A stretch of DNA of 64,000 nucleotides from Flavobacterium sp. MFBS3-15 (GTDB lineage: Bacteria; Bacteroidota; Bacteroidia; Flavobacteriales; Flavobacteriaceae), in the NCBI RefSeq assembly GCF_026107645.2, contig NZ_JAPCHV010000003.1, positions 62,001 to 126,000 on the forward strand. Direction: 5' to 3'. Of this stretch, positions 8,891 to 17,637 are shown piece after piece. How positions within the stretch are numbered: the first letter of the stretch is position 1; each line of letters starts with the position of its first letter. Under the pieces are notes generated by a model that saw nothing but the letters and a program-made list of their open reading frames with translations, was not told the origin of the DNA and made no database searches. The position numbers and the translations under genes were made by a program.

Positions 8891-10660
8891 ATGGCAGGCG
8901 AACTACTCCCACATATCCAGTATCCATCCGAACTGAGGAAACTCAGCCCGCAACAGCTGCCGCAACTGGCACAGGAACTGCGCGAATTCATCATCGACAT
9001 CGTATCGGTAAAGGAAGGCCACCTCGGCGCGAGCCTGGGCGTGACCGAACTGACCATTGCCCTGCATTATGTGTTTAACACCCCTGAAGACCTGCTGGTG
9101 TGGGATGTGGGCCATCAGGCATACGGCCACAAGATACTTACAGGCCGTAAGGATAATTTCGATACCAACCGCCAGCTCGGGGGTATCAGCGGGTTCCCCA
9201 AACGCAGCGAAAGCGAATACGATACCTTTGGCACCGGCCACAGCAGTACCTCCATTTCGGCGGCATTGGGCATGGCGATTGCCTCTAAGCTGAGAGGTGA
9301 TAACCACAAGGTGCACATTGCCGTGATAGGCGATGCCAGTATCGCTTCGGGCATGGCGTTCGAGGGACTGAACCATGCGGGCGTAACCGATGCCAACCTG
9401 CTCGTGATACTCAACGACAACGCCATAGGTATCGACCCCAGTGTAGGCGCGCTGAAAAACTACCTGACCGAGGTAAAGGAAGGCCGCAACCCCCGCGACA
9501 ACAACATGATCAGGTCGCTCAACTTCGACTATTCCGGGCCGATAGACGGGCACGACCTGCCGACACTTTTAAAAGAACTGGAACGCCAGAAAACCCTGAA
9601 GGGCCCGCGCTTCCTGCACATCATAACCACCAAGGGCAAAGGGCTGAAACAGGCCGAAGAAGACCAGGTGAAGTACCACGCGCCCGGCAAATTCGACAAG
9701 CTGACCGGTGAAATTTTGGCCATAGCCGACGAAGGCCTGCCGCCGAAATACCAGGATGTTTTCGGGCTGACGCTGGTAGAACTTGCTGAACAAAATGAAA
9801 AGATTATAGGCATCACGCCCGCCATGCCCTCGGGCAGTTCGATGAAGTTCATGATGGAGGCTTTCCCCGAAAGGGCCATCGACGTGGGCATTGCAGAGCA
9901 GCACGCTGTAACCCTCGCCGCAGGGATGGCCACGCAGGGCATGACGGTATATTGCAACATTTACTCCACCTTCCTGCAACGTGCTTACGACCAGCTGATA
10001 CACGATGTGGCGCTGCAGGACCTGCCTGTCATCTTCTGCCTGGACCGTGCCGGGCTGGTAGGGGAAGACGGCGCTACACACCACGGCGTGTTCGACCTGG
10101 CGTACCTCAATTGCATCCCCAACCTTATCATTTATGCGCCCCTGAACGAAGTGGCGTTACGCAATATTTTATACACGGCACAGCTTGGCCCCGACCACCC
10201 CATAGCCATACGTTACCCGCGCGGCAGGGGCGAAAGCACCGACTGGCAAAAGCCGTTTGAAAAGATTGAGATAGGGAAAGCACACCAATTGCGAAAAGGC
10301 TCGAAAGTAGCGATACTTTCTACAGGCACTATTGGCAATGATGTGGCAAAGGCATTGGCAAAAACACAAAATGCAGGGCTGTTCTCGCATTACGATTTCG
10401 GGTTCGTAAAGCCGCTGGACGAAGCCCTGCTGCATACGGTTTTCAGTACTTATGAAAGTGTCATCACCGTAGAAGACGGCGCTGTTACGGGAGGCTTTGG
10501 CAGCAGCATAGCGGCATTTTCGGCTACTAACGGTTATTCGTTGAAAATAAACATTTTAGGTGTTCCGGATGCATTTATCGAACAGGGAACCGTTGCACAA
10601 TTGAAACAATATTGTGGTATTGACGTTATTTCCTTACAAGATATTTTTTCAGCTTATTGA
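8891..10660 (+). CDS. dxs: 1-deoxy-D-xylulose-5-phosphate synthase
   Basis: This enzyme makes DXP from pyruvate and glyceraldehyde-3-phosphate with thiamine diphosphate, the first step of the MEP isoprenoid pathway; DXP also feeds thiamine and pyridoxal synthesis. The 589 residues contain the N-terminal ThDP domain with DVGHQAYGHK (His75), TFGTGHSSTS (His117) and the ThDP/Mg motif GDAS (147-150) paired with LNDN (174-177). The Pyr domain holds the catalytic Glu336 in GIAEQHAV, and a transketolase C-terminal domain follows. It is somewhat shorter than the roughly 620-640 residues of proteobacterial enzymes, but all catalytic motifs are present. The ATG at 8891 gives the expected N-terminus. 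Confidence 0.97.
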   Translation: MAGELLPHIQYPSELRKLSPQQLPQLAQELREFIIDIVSVKEGHLGASLGVTELTIALHYVFNTPEDLLVWDVGHQAYGHKILTGRKDNFDTNRQLGGISGFPKRSESEYDTFGTGHSSTSISAALGMAIASKLRGDNHKVHIAVIGDASIASGMAFEGLNHAGVTDANLLVILNDNAIGIDPSVGALKNYLTEVKEGRNPRDNNMIRSLNFDYSGPIDGHDLPTLLKELERQKTLKGPRFLHIITTKGKGLKQAEEDQVKYHAPGKFDKLTGEILAIADEGLPPKYQDVFGLTLVELAEQNEKIIGITPAMPSGSSMKFMMEAFPERAIDVGIAEQHAVTLAAGMATQGMTVYCNIYSTFLQRAYDQLIHDVALQDLPVIFCLDRAGLVGEDGATHHGVFDLAYLNCIPNLIIYAPLNEVALRNILYTAQLGPDHPIAIRYPRGRGESTDWQKPFEKIEIGKAHQLRKGSKVAILSTGTIGNDVAKALAKTQNAGLFSHYDFGFVKPLDEALLHTVFSTYESVITVEDGAVTGGFGSSIAAFSATNGYSLKINILGVPDAFIEQGTVAQLKQYCGIDVISLQDIFSAY

Positions 10661-10705
10661 AATTGACGAATTTTGCACCGCATTTCCACTAAAAGTCTAT
10701 TACAA

Positions 10706-11656
10706 ATGAAGATTAAAGCCTACATTGTAGCCCTGTTGTTTATTGTATTTACCCAAGTTTCCAAAGCGCAGGTACTCATCACGACAACGCTGCCTGATTC
10801 CATTACCTACTGGGAACGCACCAATGCACTGGGCCTGGATGTAAACCAGATATCATTTGTCAACTGGAATGTGGGTGGTAACAACTCGGTGTCGATACTG
10901 GGCAAGGCCCGTTTTGCAAGGAATTACCACCGCAAAAACGTGAACTGGGATAACGAGCTTATCCTGAAGTATGGCCTTAACAGCCAAGAAGGTCAGGAGA
11001 CACGCAAGACTGACGACCAGATCCAGCTCAACTCGACCTTCGGCTACCGCAGGGACACGGTTTCGAACTGGTACTACAGTGCCAAGTTCAACTTCCAGAC
11101 ACAGTTTGCCAACGGTTACCAGTACCCCAACACCACCGACGAAATTTCGGGGCCTTTTTCCCCGGCTTACATTTTCCTGGGGGTTGGTAGCGAATACATC
11201 CGCAAGGATATTGGGCTGAACGCCTACTTCTCGCCACTGACGAACAAGACGACGCTTGTGCTCAACCAGACCCTTGCCGATAAGGGTGCCTTCGGGGTGG
11301 ATGCCGCTAAAAAGGATGCCGAAGGAAACATTATCGAACATGGTAAAAAGTCACGTACCGAGGTAGGTATACTGCTTACCAATAACATAAAAAGGCCGAT
11401 ATTCAAGAACATCATCCTCGACCACAGGCTCACGCTCTATACGGATTACATCAACAATTTCGGGAATGTGGATGTAAACTGGCAGCTGCAGCTTGACATG
11501 ACGGTTAATGAATATGTGAAGGCCAACATCGGTACGCACATCATTTACGACGACGATGTGAAAGCCACCGAGGAGGTTGCCGGCACTGTAGTGCAGGTAG
11601 GCCCGAAAATCCAGCTGAAGCAGATGCTGGGCGTAGGGTTGAGCTATACGTTTTAG
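10706..11656 (+). CDS. DUF3078 outer-membrane beta-barrel-like protein
   Basis: From Met at 10706 this is a 316-residue protein with a signal peptide (MKIKAYIVALLFIVFTQVSKAQ). A mature part follows with alternating aromatic/polar strands, for example SFVNWNVGGNNSVSILGKAR, YYSAKFNFQTQF and the C-terminal LGVGLSYTF. The final aromatic residue and strand pattern indicate an outer-membrane barrel. The NWxxGGxNS pattern is typical of the Bacteroidota DUF3078 family, whose role is unknown. An upstream in-frame ATG at 10673 would bury the signal peptide, so 10706 is preferred. It lies 45 bases after dxs and may be read through from it. A strong hairpin terminator follows. Confidence 0.85.
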   Translation: MKIKAYIVALLFIVFTQVSKAQVLITTTLPDSITYWERTNALGLDVNQISFVNWNVGGNNSVSILGKARFARNYHRKNVNWDNELILKYGLNSQEGQETRKTDDQIQLNSTFGYRRDTVSNWYYSAKFNFQTQFANGYQYPNTTDEISGPFSPAYIFLGVGSEYIRKDIGLNAYFSPLTNKTTLVLNQTLADKGAFGVDAAKKDAEGNIIEHGKKSRTEVGILLTNNIKRPIFKNIILDHRLTLYTDYINNFGNVDVNWQLQLDMTVNEYVKANIGTHIIYDDDVKATEEVAGTVVQVGPKIQLKQMLGVGLSYTF

Positions 11657-11684
11657 GCTACTTACAATACCGTTTCAAAATACA

Positions 11685-11725
11685 GATCCATCAGTATTGC
11701 CATTGGCTGCTGATGGATTTTTTTT
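11685..11725 (+). terminator. Rho-independent terminator after the DUF3078 gene
   Basis: The stem atccatcag / ctgatggat has nine pairs and a loop of about 15 bases, and is followed directly by a run of eight T residues. Confidence 0.85.
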
Positions 11726-11773
11726 GTGCCCGGATGGGAAGGTTTTTCCTTTTTGAGGCAGCCCATTTTATGG

Positions 11774-11904
11774 AAACAGGGGTATTTTAAGGGGTAAACA
11801 GGGGTATTTAGTATACCCTTTAGGGAAGCCTGAGATGATTTTAGGTTGCCTCCCGGGGTATTTTAGGGTATAGCCAATAGGATTTTAGGGTACGTTTGGG
11901 CGAA
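11774..11904. repeat. Degenerate tandem array with 22-base period
   Basis: About six units start near 11774, 11796, 11818, 11839, 11861 and 11883. The first two share aaacaggggtattt and the last four share a ttttagg(g) core. Spacings between cores are 21-22 bases, close to two helical turns. The array lies in the 430-base convergent spacer between the DUF3078 gene and dgt. The rest of that spacer (to 12085) shows only a short direct repeat, aaaaccgg at 11903 and 11921. Confidence 0.6.
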
Positions 11905-12085
11905 AACCGGGATTTAGAGTAAAACCGGCAATTTCTACGTAATTTATATGTCGCTCTTACGGAACTTTTGTTGGTACCCTTTTACATTTTTGCTATAAAC
12001 TACGTTCCACTCCCGGGACTCATTAGCCCGCGTATCCAATACCCAACGATCCATTAGGTACAATCATCAGTTCTCCCCGTTGGGT

Positions 12086-13432
12086 TTAGTGGGCGGTTCC
12101 CGTAATCGTATTGTACAACAGCACCGCCTTGCCGTCCGTCAGCGTCGAAACAAAATGGCAGATGTGCAGCAGTCGGTCGTAGAGGCTCATTTTCTCGGTG
12201 ACGAACTTCTCGGGCAGGAGCTTCAGTACCAGGTTGTCGTAGTTGCCGCCGTTGCCGTCGAACTTATTGTTATAGGCCGTGCAGAAGGTATCCAGCAGGG
12301 TAGCGATGATGCGGTAGCCGATCACTTCCTTTTCCACCACCTCGCGGCTTTGGTAGATGTTCTTTACGCTCAGTTTAATGATGTCGTTCATCTGGGCGGT
12401 ATATTTGCCCTGGTCGGTAAGCGCATGCGGGTATTTGCCGGCAAGGATGGCCTCCTCATTTTCCAGGAATACATTCACCGCGTCGCTTATCAGGCTGCCG
12501 ATGGCCAGTGCGCGCAGGTAGCCCAGGCGGTCTTCCTTGGTGGTAAGGGTGTTGTATTTGTCGCGGTCGATAGTGTCCTTCACCAACTTGATTAGGTATT
12601 CGAGGGCGAACTCCTCCTGGATCACGCCGAGGTTGATGCCGTCCTCAAAGTCGATGATGGTATAGCAGATGTCGTCGGCTGCTTCAACCAGGTAGGCCAG
12701 CGGGTGGCGCTCGTAGCCGATGTCGCTGCCGGTTTTGTTGGGGATCATCCCCAGTTCCTTCGCTACATCCTGCACGAATTCCTTATCGCACTGGAAGAAG
12801 CCGTACTTTTTATCGGATATGTTGCTTGTCGGTTTCTTGGGTAGCGACTCCTTAGGGTATTTCATGAATGCACCGAGTGTGGCATACGTCAGCCTCAGGC
12901 CGCCATCTACGCCGGGGCGCGATGCCGTGAGCAGGTTGAACCCGTTGGCATTGCCTTCGAAATCGATGAGGTCCTGCCACTCTTTATCGGTAAGCTGCCC
13001 TTTGTATTGCTGTCCCCTGCCGGTCTTGAAATATTCGCCGATGGCTTTTTCGCCCGAATGCCCAAAGGGCGGGTTGCCGATGTCGTGCGACAGTGCCGCA
13101 GCGGCCACGATGGCGCCAAAGTCGTTCATGTGGTAGCCGTGCACTTCGCTGAGGTACGGGTGCTTTTCGATGATCTTTTTGCCTACGAGCCTGCCCAGCG
13201 AGCGCCCCACCACCGAGACCTCGAGGCTGTGTGTAAGGCGCGTATGCACGAAGTCGGTTTTGGAGAGCGGTATTACCTGCGTTTTGTCCTGCAGGCTGCG
13301 GAAGGCCGAGGAGAATATGATACGGTCGTAATCCACCTCAAAGCCGAGACGGGTATCGTCCTGTTCCTTTCGCAAGCGCTTGCTTGTATCGCCCTGCCTC
13401 TTGAGTGACAGGAGCTGTTCCCATTGCATCAT
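12086..13432 (-). CDS. dgt: Deoxyguanosinetriphosphate triphosphohydrolase-like protein
   Basis: This 448-residue HD-domain enzyme of the dGTPase family cleaves dGTP (or other dNTPs) to the deoxynucleoside and triphosphate. The metal-binding set is visible: His63 and His68 in HTRLTHSLEV and the HD pair His116-Asp117 in ALSHDIGNPPFGH. The N-terminal RTRLQ-like region reads DRIIFSSAFRSLQDKTQV, as in classical dGTPases. Products of this family affect dNTP balance and in some bacteria resist phage. The gene is monocistronic, divergent from nothing nearby and preceded by repeats. ATG at 13432 or the next codon at 13429 are equivalent. Confidence 0.93.
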   Translation of the reverse strand: MMQWEQLLSLKRQGDTSKRLRKEQDDTRLGFEVDYDRIIFSSAFRSLQDKTQVIPLSKTDFVHTRLTHSLEVSVVGRSLGRLVGKKIIEKHPYLSEVHGYHMNDFGAIVAAAALSHDIGNPPFGHSGEKAIGEYFKTGRGQQYKGQLTDKEWQDLIDFEGNANGFNLLTASRPGVDGGLRLTYATLGAFMKYPKESLPKKPTSNISDKKYGFFQCDKEFVQDVAKELGMIPNKTGSDIGYERHPLAYLVEAADDICYTIIDFEDGINLGVIQEEFALEYLIKLVKDTIDRDKYNTLTTKEDRLGYLRALAIGSLISDAVNVFLENEEAILAGKYPHALTDQGKYTAQMNDIIKLSVKNIYQSREVVEKEVIGYRIIATLLDTFCTAYNNKFDGNGGNYDNLVLKLLPEKFVTEKMSLYDRLLHICHFVSTLTDGKAVLLYNTITGTAH

Positions 13433-13436
13433 CTAT

Positions 13437-13463
13437 TTCAGATTGTAGATTGTAGATTTCAGA
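13437..13463. repeat. ATCTGAAATC-type short repeat
   Basis: The sequence tttcagattgtagatttcag followed by atttt is one copy of a family also seen at 49085, 53527, 58128 and 58633. It lies immediately upstream of dgt. Confidence 0.65.
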
Positions 13464-13600
13464 TTTTGCCAATCAGGCCGGATATTGGGCTTTGGCTGGC
13501 ATTCGTACAAAAATACCTATTTCGGGTTAAAAACAACAGGCAGGTTAAAAAACTAATCAGGGAGTTATAAACCGGATTTATCCCGGGGTGCATCTCCAAC

Positions 13601-13760
13601 GAAATTAATTCCCTACGGGAAAATAATGTACGGCGTAAAATTTTTCTACCAAAATATATTCCCTAACGGGAAATATCAGCATCTAAATTATCCCGTAGGG
13701 ATTAAATTTCGGTAGAATTAATGACATGATGGTTGGTTTTCCCGTTAGGGAATTAATTTC
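13601..13760. repeat. Four-hairpin nested palindrome in an intergenic spacer
   Basis: Four short hairpins occur here: ttccctacgggaa (about 13609), attccctaacgggaaat (13658), atcccgtagggat (13690) and ttcccgttagggaa (13739). The right pair with its flank (attaaatttcggtagaatt, aattaatttcgg) is the approximate reverse complement of the left pair with its flank (gaaattaatt, tttttctaccaaaat). The whole 160 bases therefore form one larger imperfect inverted repeat. No reading frame is present. It sits between dgt and the TonB receptor gene (spacer 13433-13899). Confidence 0.75.
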
Positions 13761-13811
13761 GGTTTCTCGATAGTTTGGGGAGGGGGAGAGTTTTATTCGA
13801 TTCGGAATTTG

Positions 13812-13860
13812 AAACCACCCCGCCCGCCGCGGCGGGCACCCCTACGGGGGAGGGGGAGTG
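13812..13860. repeat. GC-rich palindromic repeat (accaccccgccc family)
   Basis: The element starts aaaccaccccgcccgc and contains the perfect palindrome gcccgccgcggcgggc (13822-13837) and a second one, cccctacgggg. The same opening accaccccgccc with two GC-rich hairpins occurs inside mutY at 50567. It stands out in an AT-rich spacer just downstream of the TonB receptor stop. Confidence 0.7.
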
Positions 13861-13899
13861 CTGTACAAACCGGAATGGGTTTAGAAAAAAATATTTTAG

Positions 13900-16569
13900 C
13901 TAAAACCTAAAGCTAATGGAGCCTAATATATACCGTTCCAAAAGATTATGGGATGAAGTCATTCTATAATAATCGGATGCTGAAACGGTTTTGAATTCAA
14001 GATTGTTTGTGAGGTTACGGCCTATCAATGAGTATTCTATTTTCTTATTCTTTGAGGTCAATTGCAGTTCAGCGTCGATAAACGTGTAGTTGTTATCTAC
14101 GGACAAATCTGTAGCGATATAATTCAGGGTAACATTTGCCCTGAATACATCCGACATCTTATACACAATTTTAAACATGTCTTTGAGGCTGCTAAAACTG
14201 TTTTGCCGGGTATCTTCTAGTAAATATATACTATTGCTATAATTGATTTTATTCTCAATGCTTACATTTCCCATTGCAGCAGGCCGCAATGACAGTCCCA
14301 TTGTTAATGTTTGGGCTTCAACATTTCTTAAGTCCGAATTGTTCACTATGTTTTTGTAGAATGAAAGTAGGTAATTGCTTTCCAATTGAATTGTTGTCCT
14401 CAAAAAATGGACGTATTTCTCACCTTCAAAATTTATTGAATAATCCCTGTTGCCGGTTTCAAGTAAGAAAGCTGTTGAAATAGTGTTTTCAACACTAATA
14501 AGGTTACGATAGAAGTAATTGTTTTTGCGGCTGTTATGAAAAAATGACAGGGACATTTTTGTAAGGCTATAGAAGTCCTGGTAATTATAGCCTAACGAAT
14601 ATTGATGGGTTTTGAAGAATTTCAGGTCCGGCTCGTTGTTCCTGAAGCTGCGGTATCCTGTTAAGATAACCCCGGAGAAAAGATTATCTTCAGAGGGCGC
14701 TATCTGGCTATAATTATATGATGTGAATATTGATGACTTGGGATTTAAAATGTAATTTAATTTTAATCGTGGCGATACAACCCATTCTGCAGTTTTAATA
14801 TTGTTTTCGGTTCTTATCCTGTCAGACAAGGAAAGGTTAAAATACTGTGTATTGACGCCGATATTTATGCCAAAACTGTTTTTCTTAAAGTAGCTGATGT
14901 TTGGAAACGCATTAAATACTCGGTAATTGTATTGGTTGTCATTCTGATATTCAGGGCTTGTAAATGTGGTTACATCTTCTCTCTGCGATGCCAGGGCTGA
15001 TTTTAGCGAAGTATTGGCTTGTGAATATCCCACGTTTACTTTTAATTTTAGCTCTTTTGATATACTGTGGAAGTAATCAACTGTAGTGCTGAAAAAATCC
15101 TTGTCATAACGGCTGTCTTCATTGTTTTGTACGATGCTGCCGTCAAAGCCTTCCTCAAAATTTACACCAGGGGTAAGGATAAAGCTTTGTGGTACCCTGC
15201 CGCTTGTGTACACTGCACTTGCGCTTAATGCCCCCTTAGCACTGAGTCTCCTTGTAAGGTTGAAATCCTGCCTTGTAAAAAAGTTAATTGAATTAATGTT
15301 GTTCAACTGGTAGATGCCATTGTTGTTCGTGAGGCTCATGAAATCTGTTTCGCGGTAATTGAGCTTGCCTTTGTATTCCCAGGCCAGGCTGTCCTTTGGC
15401 TTGTTCGCCATATACAACGCTCCTGTGTAAAGCCGTGGCTTTTTGGTCAGGTCTTCGGTTTGGCGCAATGAAAACTCCTGCTCGTCGATTTTATATTGGG
15501 TGTTTAATTCGTTGCGCCTTGTAAACCTGTCATCGTATATCCCAAAATTCGCTTTTGCCGTAATGGCTGGAGTAATTTTGTAAAGAAGGTTTGCGCTGGA
15601 ATAAAAGCTGCTATTGATGTTACGATACTTTTCGTCAACCTGTGAATAGAAATTACCCTGCCCTATGAGTTCTTTAGCTTCTAATTCACCGTCAGTTAGT
15701 GATTCGACAGACAGGATGGACGACTGAAAATCGTAGGGGCTATTGTTTACGCCTGCATTATTGTAGGCCCCGACAACGAAACCCTTGATTTTTTGATTTA
15801 CGAGCAAGCCGGTTACAGAAGATTTGTACCTGTCCCTGTAGCCGTAACCAAGCTTTGCAGAACCCGATAAATCCGATTCGCCTTTCTTCAACTTTAGGTT
15901 CAGTGCTACATCTTCAGAATTAACGAGTCCTTTCAGCAAAGGGTTTTCATTAAAGTTTTCAATGGCCTGGACGGCTTCAATGATATTAACATCTATATTT
16001 TTGCTCCCGACGGTGTAAAGCTTGTCAAAAAGGTCGTCACCATCAAGAAGGAATTTGCGGATGCTTTTACCTTTATATTTTATTTCGCCGTTTTCCAGTA
16101 TTCGTATGCCCGGCAATTTTCTCAACAAATCCTCTACAACCTTTTCACTGCCATCTTTAAAAAAATCAGGGTTATAAGTTATGGTGTCGTTGTCTTGAGT
16201 TACCGGTTTTTGTTTTTCAATTACAACCTCTTTAAGGGTTGTAATCTGTGGTTTCAGGAAAAAGTCGATTTTCAATTTCGAACCTTTCAAAGGTGCTTTT
16301 ATATTCTTTGCCTGAGATTCAAAATTTATTGTATTGGCTTCCAGTATCAATGAATCAGAGGGGACATTAAGGAGCATTGAATAGGAACCCTGCTCATCCG
16401 TTATAGTATATTTTATGATTATATCAGGGGCACTTTTTTTCCGGACAAGTATATTAGCATAAGGAACCGCCCCATCATCTGATGAAACGGTTCCTTCAAG
16501 GGTTTGACCATTTAATTGACATGCCAGTAATAAGATAAAAGAGCTTACAATGTTACCAGGTTTAATCAT
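13900..16569 (-). CDS. TonB-dependent outer-membrane receptor, GLPGLI-linked
   Basis: This 889-residue protein has a signal peptide (to about residue 21), a carboxypeptidase-regulatory-like beta-sandwich (about 22-105: LEGTVSSDDGAVPYANILVR), a plug-like region (about 125-230, with VVEDLLRKLPGIRILENGEI) and a long barrel ending in YILGSISFRF. It belongs to the Bacteroidota receptors with an N-terminal Ig-like extension, not to SusC; no SusD neighbour exists. Substrate unknown. It overlaps the upstream GLPGLI gene by eight bases, so the pair is one transcription unit, a recurrent pairing in flavobacteria. Base composition is noticeably AT-richer than in dxs or dgt. Confidence 0.85.
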   Translation of the reverse strand: MIKPGNIVSSFILLLACQLNGQTLEGTVSSDDGAVPYANILVRKKSAPDIIIKYTITDEQGSYSMLLNVPSDSLILEANTINFESQAKNIKAPLKGSKLKIDFFLKPQITTLKEVVIEKQKPVTQDNDTITYNPDFFKDGSEKVVEDLLRKLPGIRILENGEIKYKGKSIRKFLLDGDDLFDKLYTVGSKNIDVNIIEAVQAIENFNENPLLKGLVNSEDVALNLKLKKGESDLSGSAKLGYGYRDRYKSSVTGLLVNQKIKGFVVGAYNNAGVNNSPYDFQSSILSVESLTDGELEAKELIGQGNFYSQVDEKYRNINSSFYSSANLLYKITPAITAKANFGIYDDRFTRRNELNTQYKIDEQEFSLRQTEDLTKKPRLYTGALYMANKPKDSLAWEYKGKLNYRETDFMSLTNNNGIYQLNNINSINFFTRQDFNLTRRLSAKGALSASAVYTSGRVPQSFILTPGVNFEEGFDGSIVQNNEDSRYDKDFFSTTVDYFHSISKELKLKVNVGYSQANTSLKSALASQREDVTTFTSPEYQNDNQYNYRVFNAFPNISYFKKNSFGINIGVNTQYFNLSLSDRIRTENNIKTAEWVVSPRLKLNYILNPKSSIFTSYNYSQIAPSEDNLFSGVILTGYRSFRNNEPDLKFFKTHQYSLGYNYQDFYSLTKMSLSFFHNSRKNNYFYRNLISVENTISTAFLLETGNRDYSINFEGEKYVHFLRTTIQLESNYLLSFYKNIVNNSDLRNVEAQTLTMGLSLRPAAMGNVSIENKINYSNSIYLLEDTRQNSFSSLKDMFKIVYKMSDVFRANVTLNYIATDLSVDNNYTFIDAELQLTSKNKKIEYSLIGRNLTNNLEFKTVSASDYYRMTSSHNLLERYILGSISFRF

Positions 16570-17281
16570 CTATCAAATATTCTATTCCCCGTTTTGGGAT
16601 GGATGATGAAGCTTCCACTCCTTCTCCGGCGTTAGGCCTGTAATTAGTGATTTTGTCAAATAAGAGCTTGTATTTTTTCCTGTAGTCGGGCCAATTTATT
16701 TCCTCGAACTTTAAATTTCCGAATGGCTTTTCAATTGTTTCATCAGTGTTTTTTAACTGTGTTGCAATTATATGTACCGTTCCGTCATCTGAAGAAACTT
16801 CCAATATTAACCCCGGAAGACCGTCGAATTTAAAGGGGCCGTTGCGGTAGGGGATTTCGCTTGTAAAGTAAACTTTATAACTTCTCCCCCTAAATGAGCC
16901 GGTGGCCTGTTGGCATTTATAACCCAAAATGGTTTTGGTTACATTTGTTACGGTCCATTCGGTATTATAATTCTCATCTTTGAGTAAATTTTTAGTTTCA
17001 ACAGGATAAAATGCATATTTTTCTTTTAAATTTTTATACATAATCGCCCCCCTGCTTTTAGATCCTCTGGTGTCCTGAACATAATCTGTATTTGCAGTGA
17101 CTACTACAGTATCTATCATTCTGGTAAAATATAAACTCTCAGATTGATTTGTTACAAGTTCGTTTGTCGCTATCAGGACGCTGCCATATTTATCCAAATC
17201 CATAACATCGGTCCGATAGGCAACGGTGATGGTTTGAGAATAGGTTGCAAACCCTAATAAAAGAAATAATAATACTCTCAT
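16562..17281 (-). CDS. GLPGLI family secreted protein
   Basis: This 239-residue protein has a signal peptide (MRVLLFLLLGFATYSQ). The family signature GLPGLI is present in PFKFDGLPGLILEVSSDDG, after the typical cysteine-containing YKCQQATGSFRGR segment and YFTSEIPYRNGPF. GLPGLI proteins are periplasmic or surface proteins of unknown function in Bacteroidota, often paired with TonB receptors. Here the stop overlaps the receptor start. Three bases separate it from the upstream small cysteine gene, so they may share a transcript. Confidence 0.9.
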   Translation of the reverse strand: MRVLLFLLLGFATYSQTITVAYRTDVMDLDKYGSVLIATNELVTNQSESLYFTRMIDTVVVTANTDYVQDTRGSKSRGAIMYKNLKEKYAFYPVETKNLLKDENYNTEWTVTNVTKTILGYKCQQATGSFRGRSYKVYFTSEIPYRNGPFKFDGLPGLILEVSSDDGTVHIIATQLKNTDETIEKPFGNLKFEEINWPDYRKKYKLLFDKITNYRPNAGEGVEASSSIPKRGIEYLIDD

Positions 17282-17284
17282 GTT

Positions 17285-17611
17285 TTATCGGGGGTACTCT
17301 TCAATCATCCGTTCTACTTCACGGGTTGCGTAAGTTGTCGCGGCACGGGTTGCAAGGCCACAGGCAATTTCCATATTTCGGGGATCATCCCTCGTTTCAG
17401 ATGTTATGCATGCACTGGCCGTACCCGACGCGCTAAAAACTACATACCATTCTTCAACAAAGACAGATATTTCGATTGTTTTATTGCAACATTCATCGAT
17501 AGTATCGGTGTTTGAAGAAACTTCCGAAGTTTTCTTAACTTTCTCATCAGTACCTGAAGCAAATACACTGGCGCACACAAATAGGGCACCGAATACAATA
17601 ATTTTTTTCAT
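17285..17611 (-). CDS. Small secreted cysteine protein, paralogue A
   Basis: This 108-residue protein has a signal peptide (MKKIIVFGALFVCASVFASG). The mature part has four cysteines in the order DECC, SACIT and IACGLATRA, and ends with a helix, EVERMIEEYPR. It is clearly homologous to the next upstream gene: shared DECC-K-T, the SGTA segment before the third Cys, and the A-C-x-L-A-T-R motif. Two disulfides in the periplasm are plausible. No known family is recognised. It lies directly upstream of the GLPGLI gene. Confidence 0.7.
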   Translation of the reverse strand: MKKIIVFGALFVCASVFASGTDEKVKKTSEVSSNTDTIDECCNKTIEISVFVEEWYVVFSASGTASACITSETRDDPRNMEIACGLATRAATTYATREVERMIEEYPR

Positions 17612-17637
17612 AGTATATAATAATTAGTGGTTAATTT

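Noticed and set aside
12907..13119. Several small frames inside dgt
   Set aside because: Out-of-frame shadows of a gene with intact HD motifs.
13601..13760. Four repeated hairpins considered as a CRISPR or integron array
   Set aside because: The hairpins alternate in orientation and the intervening sequences are related to each other, not unique spacers.
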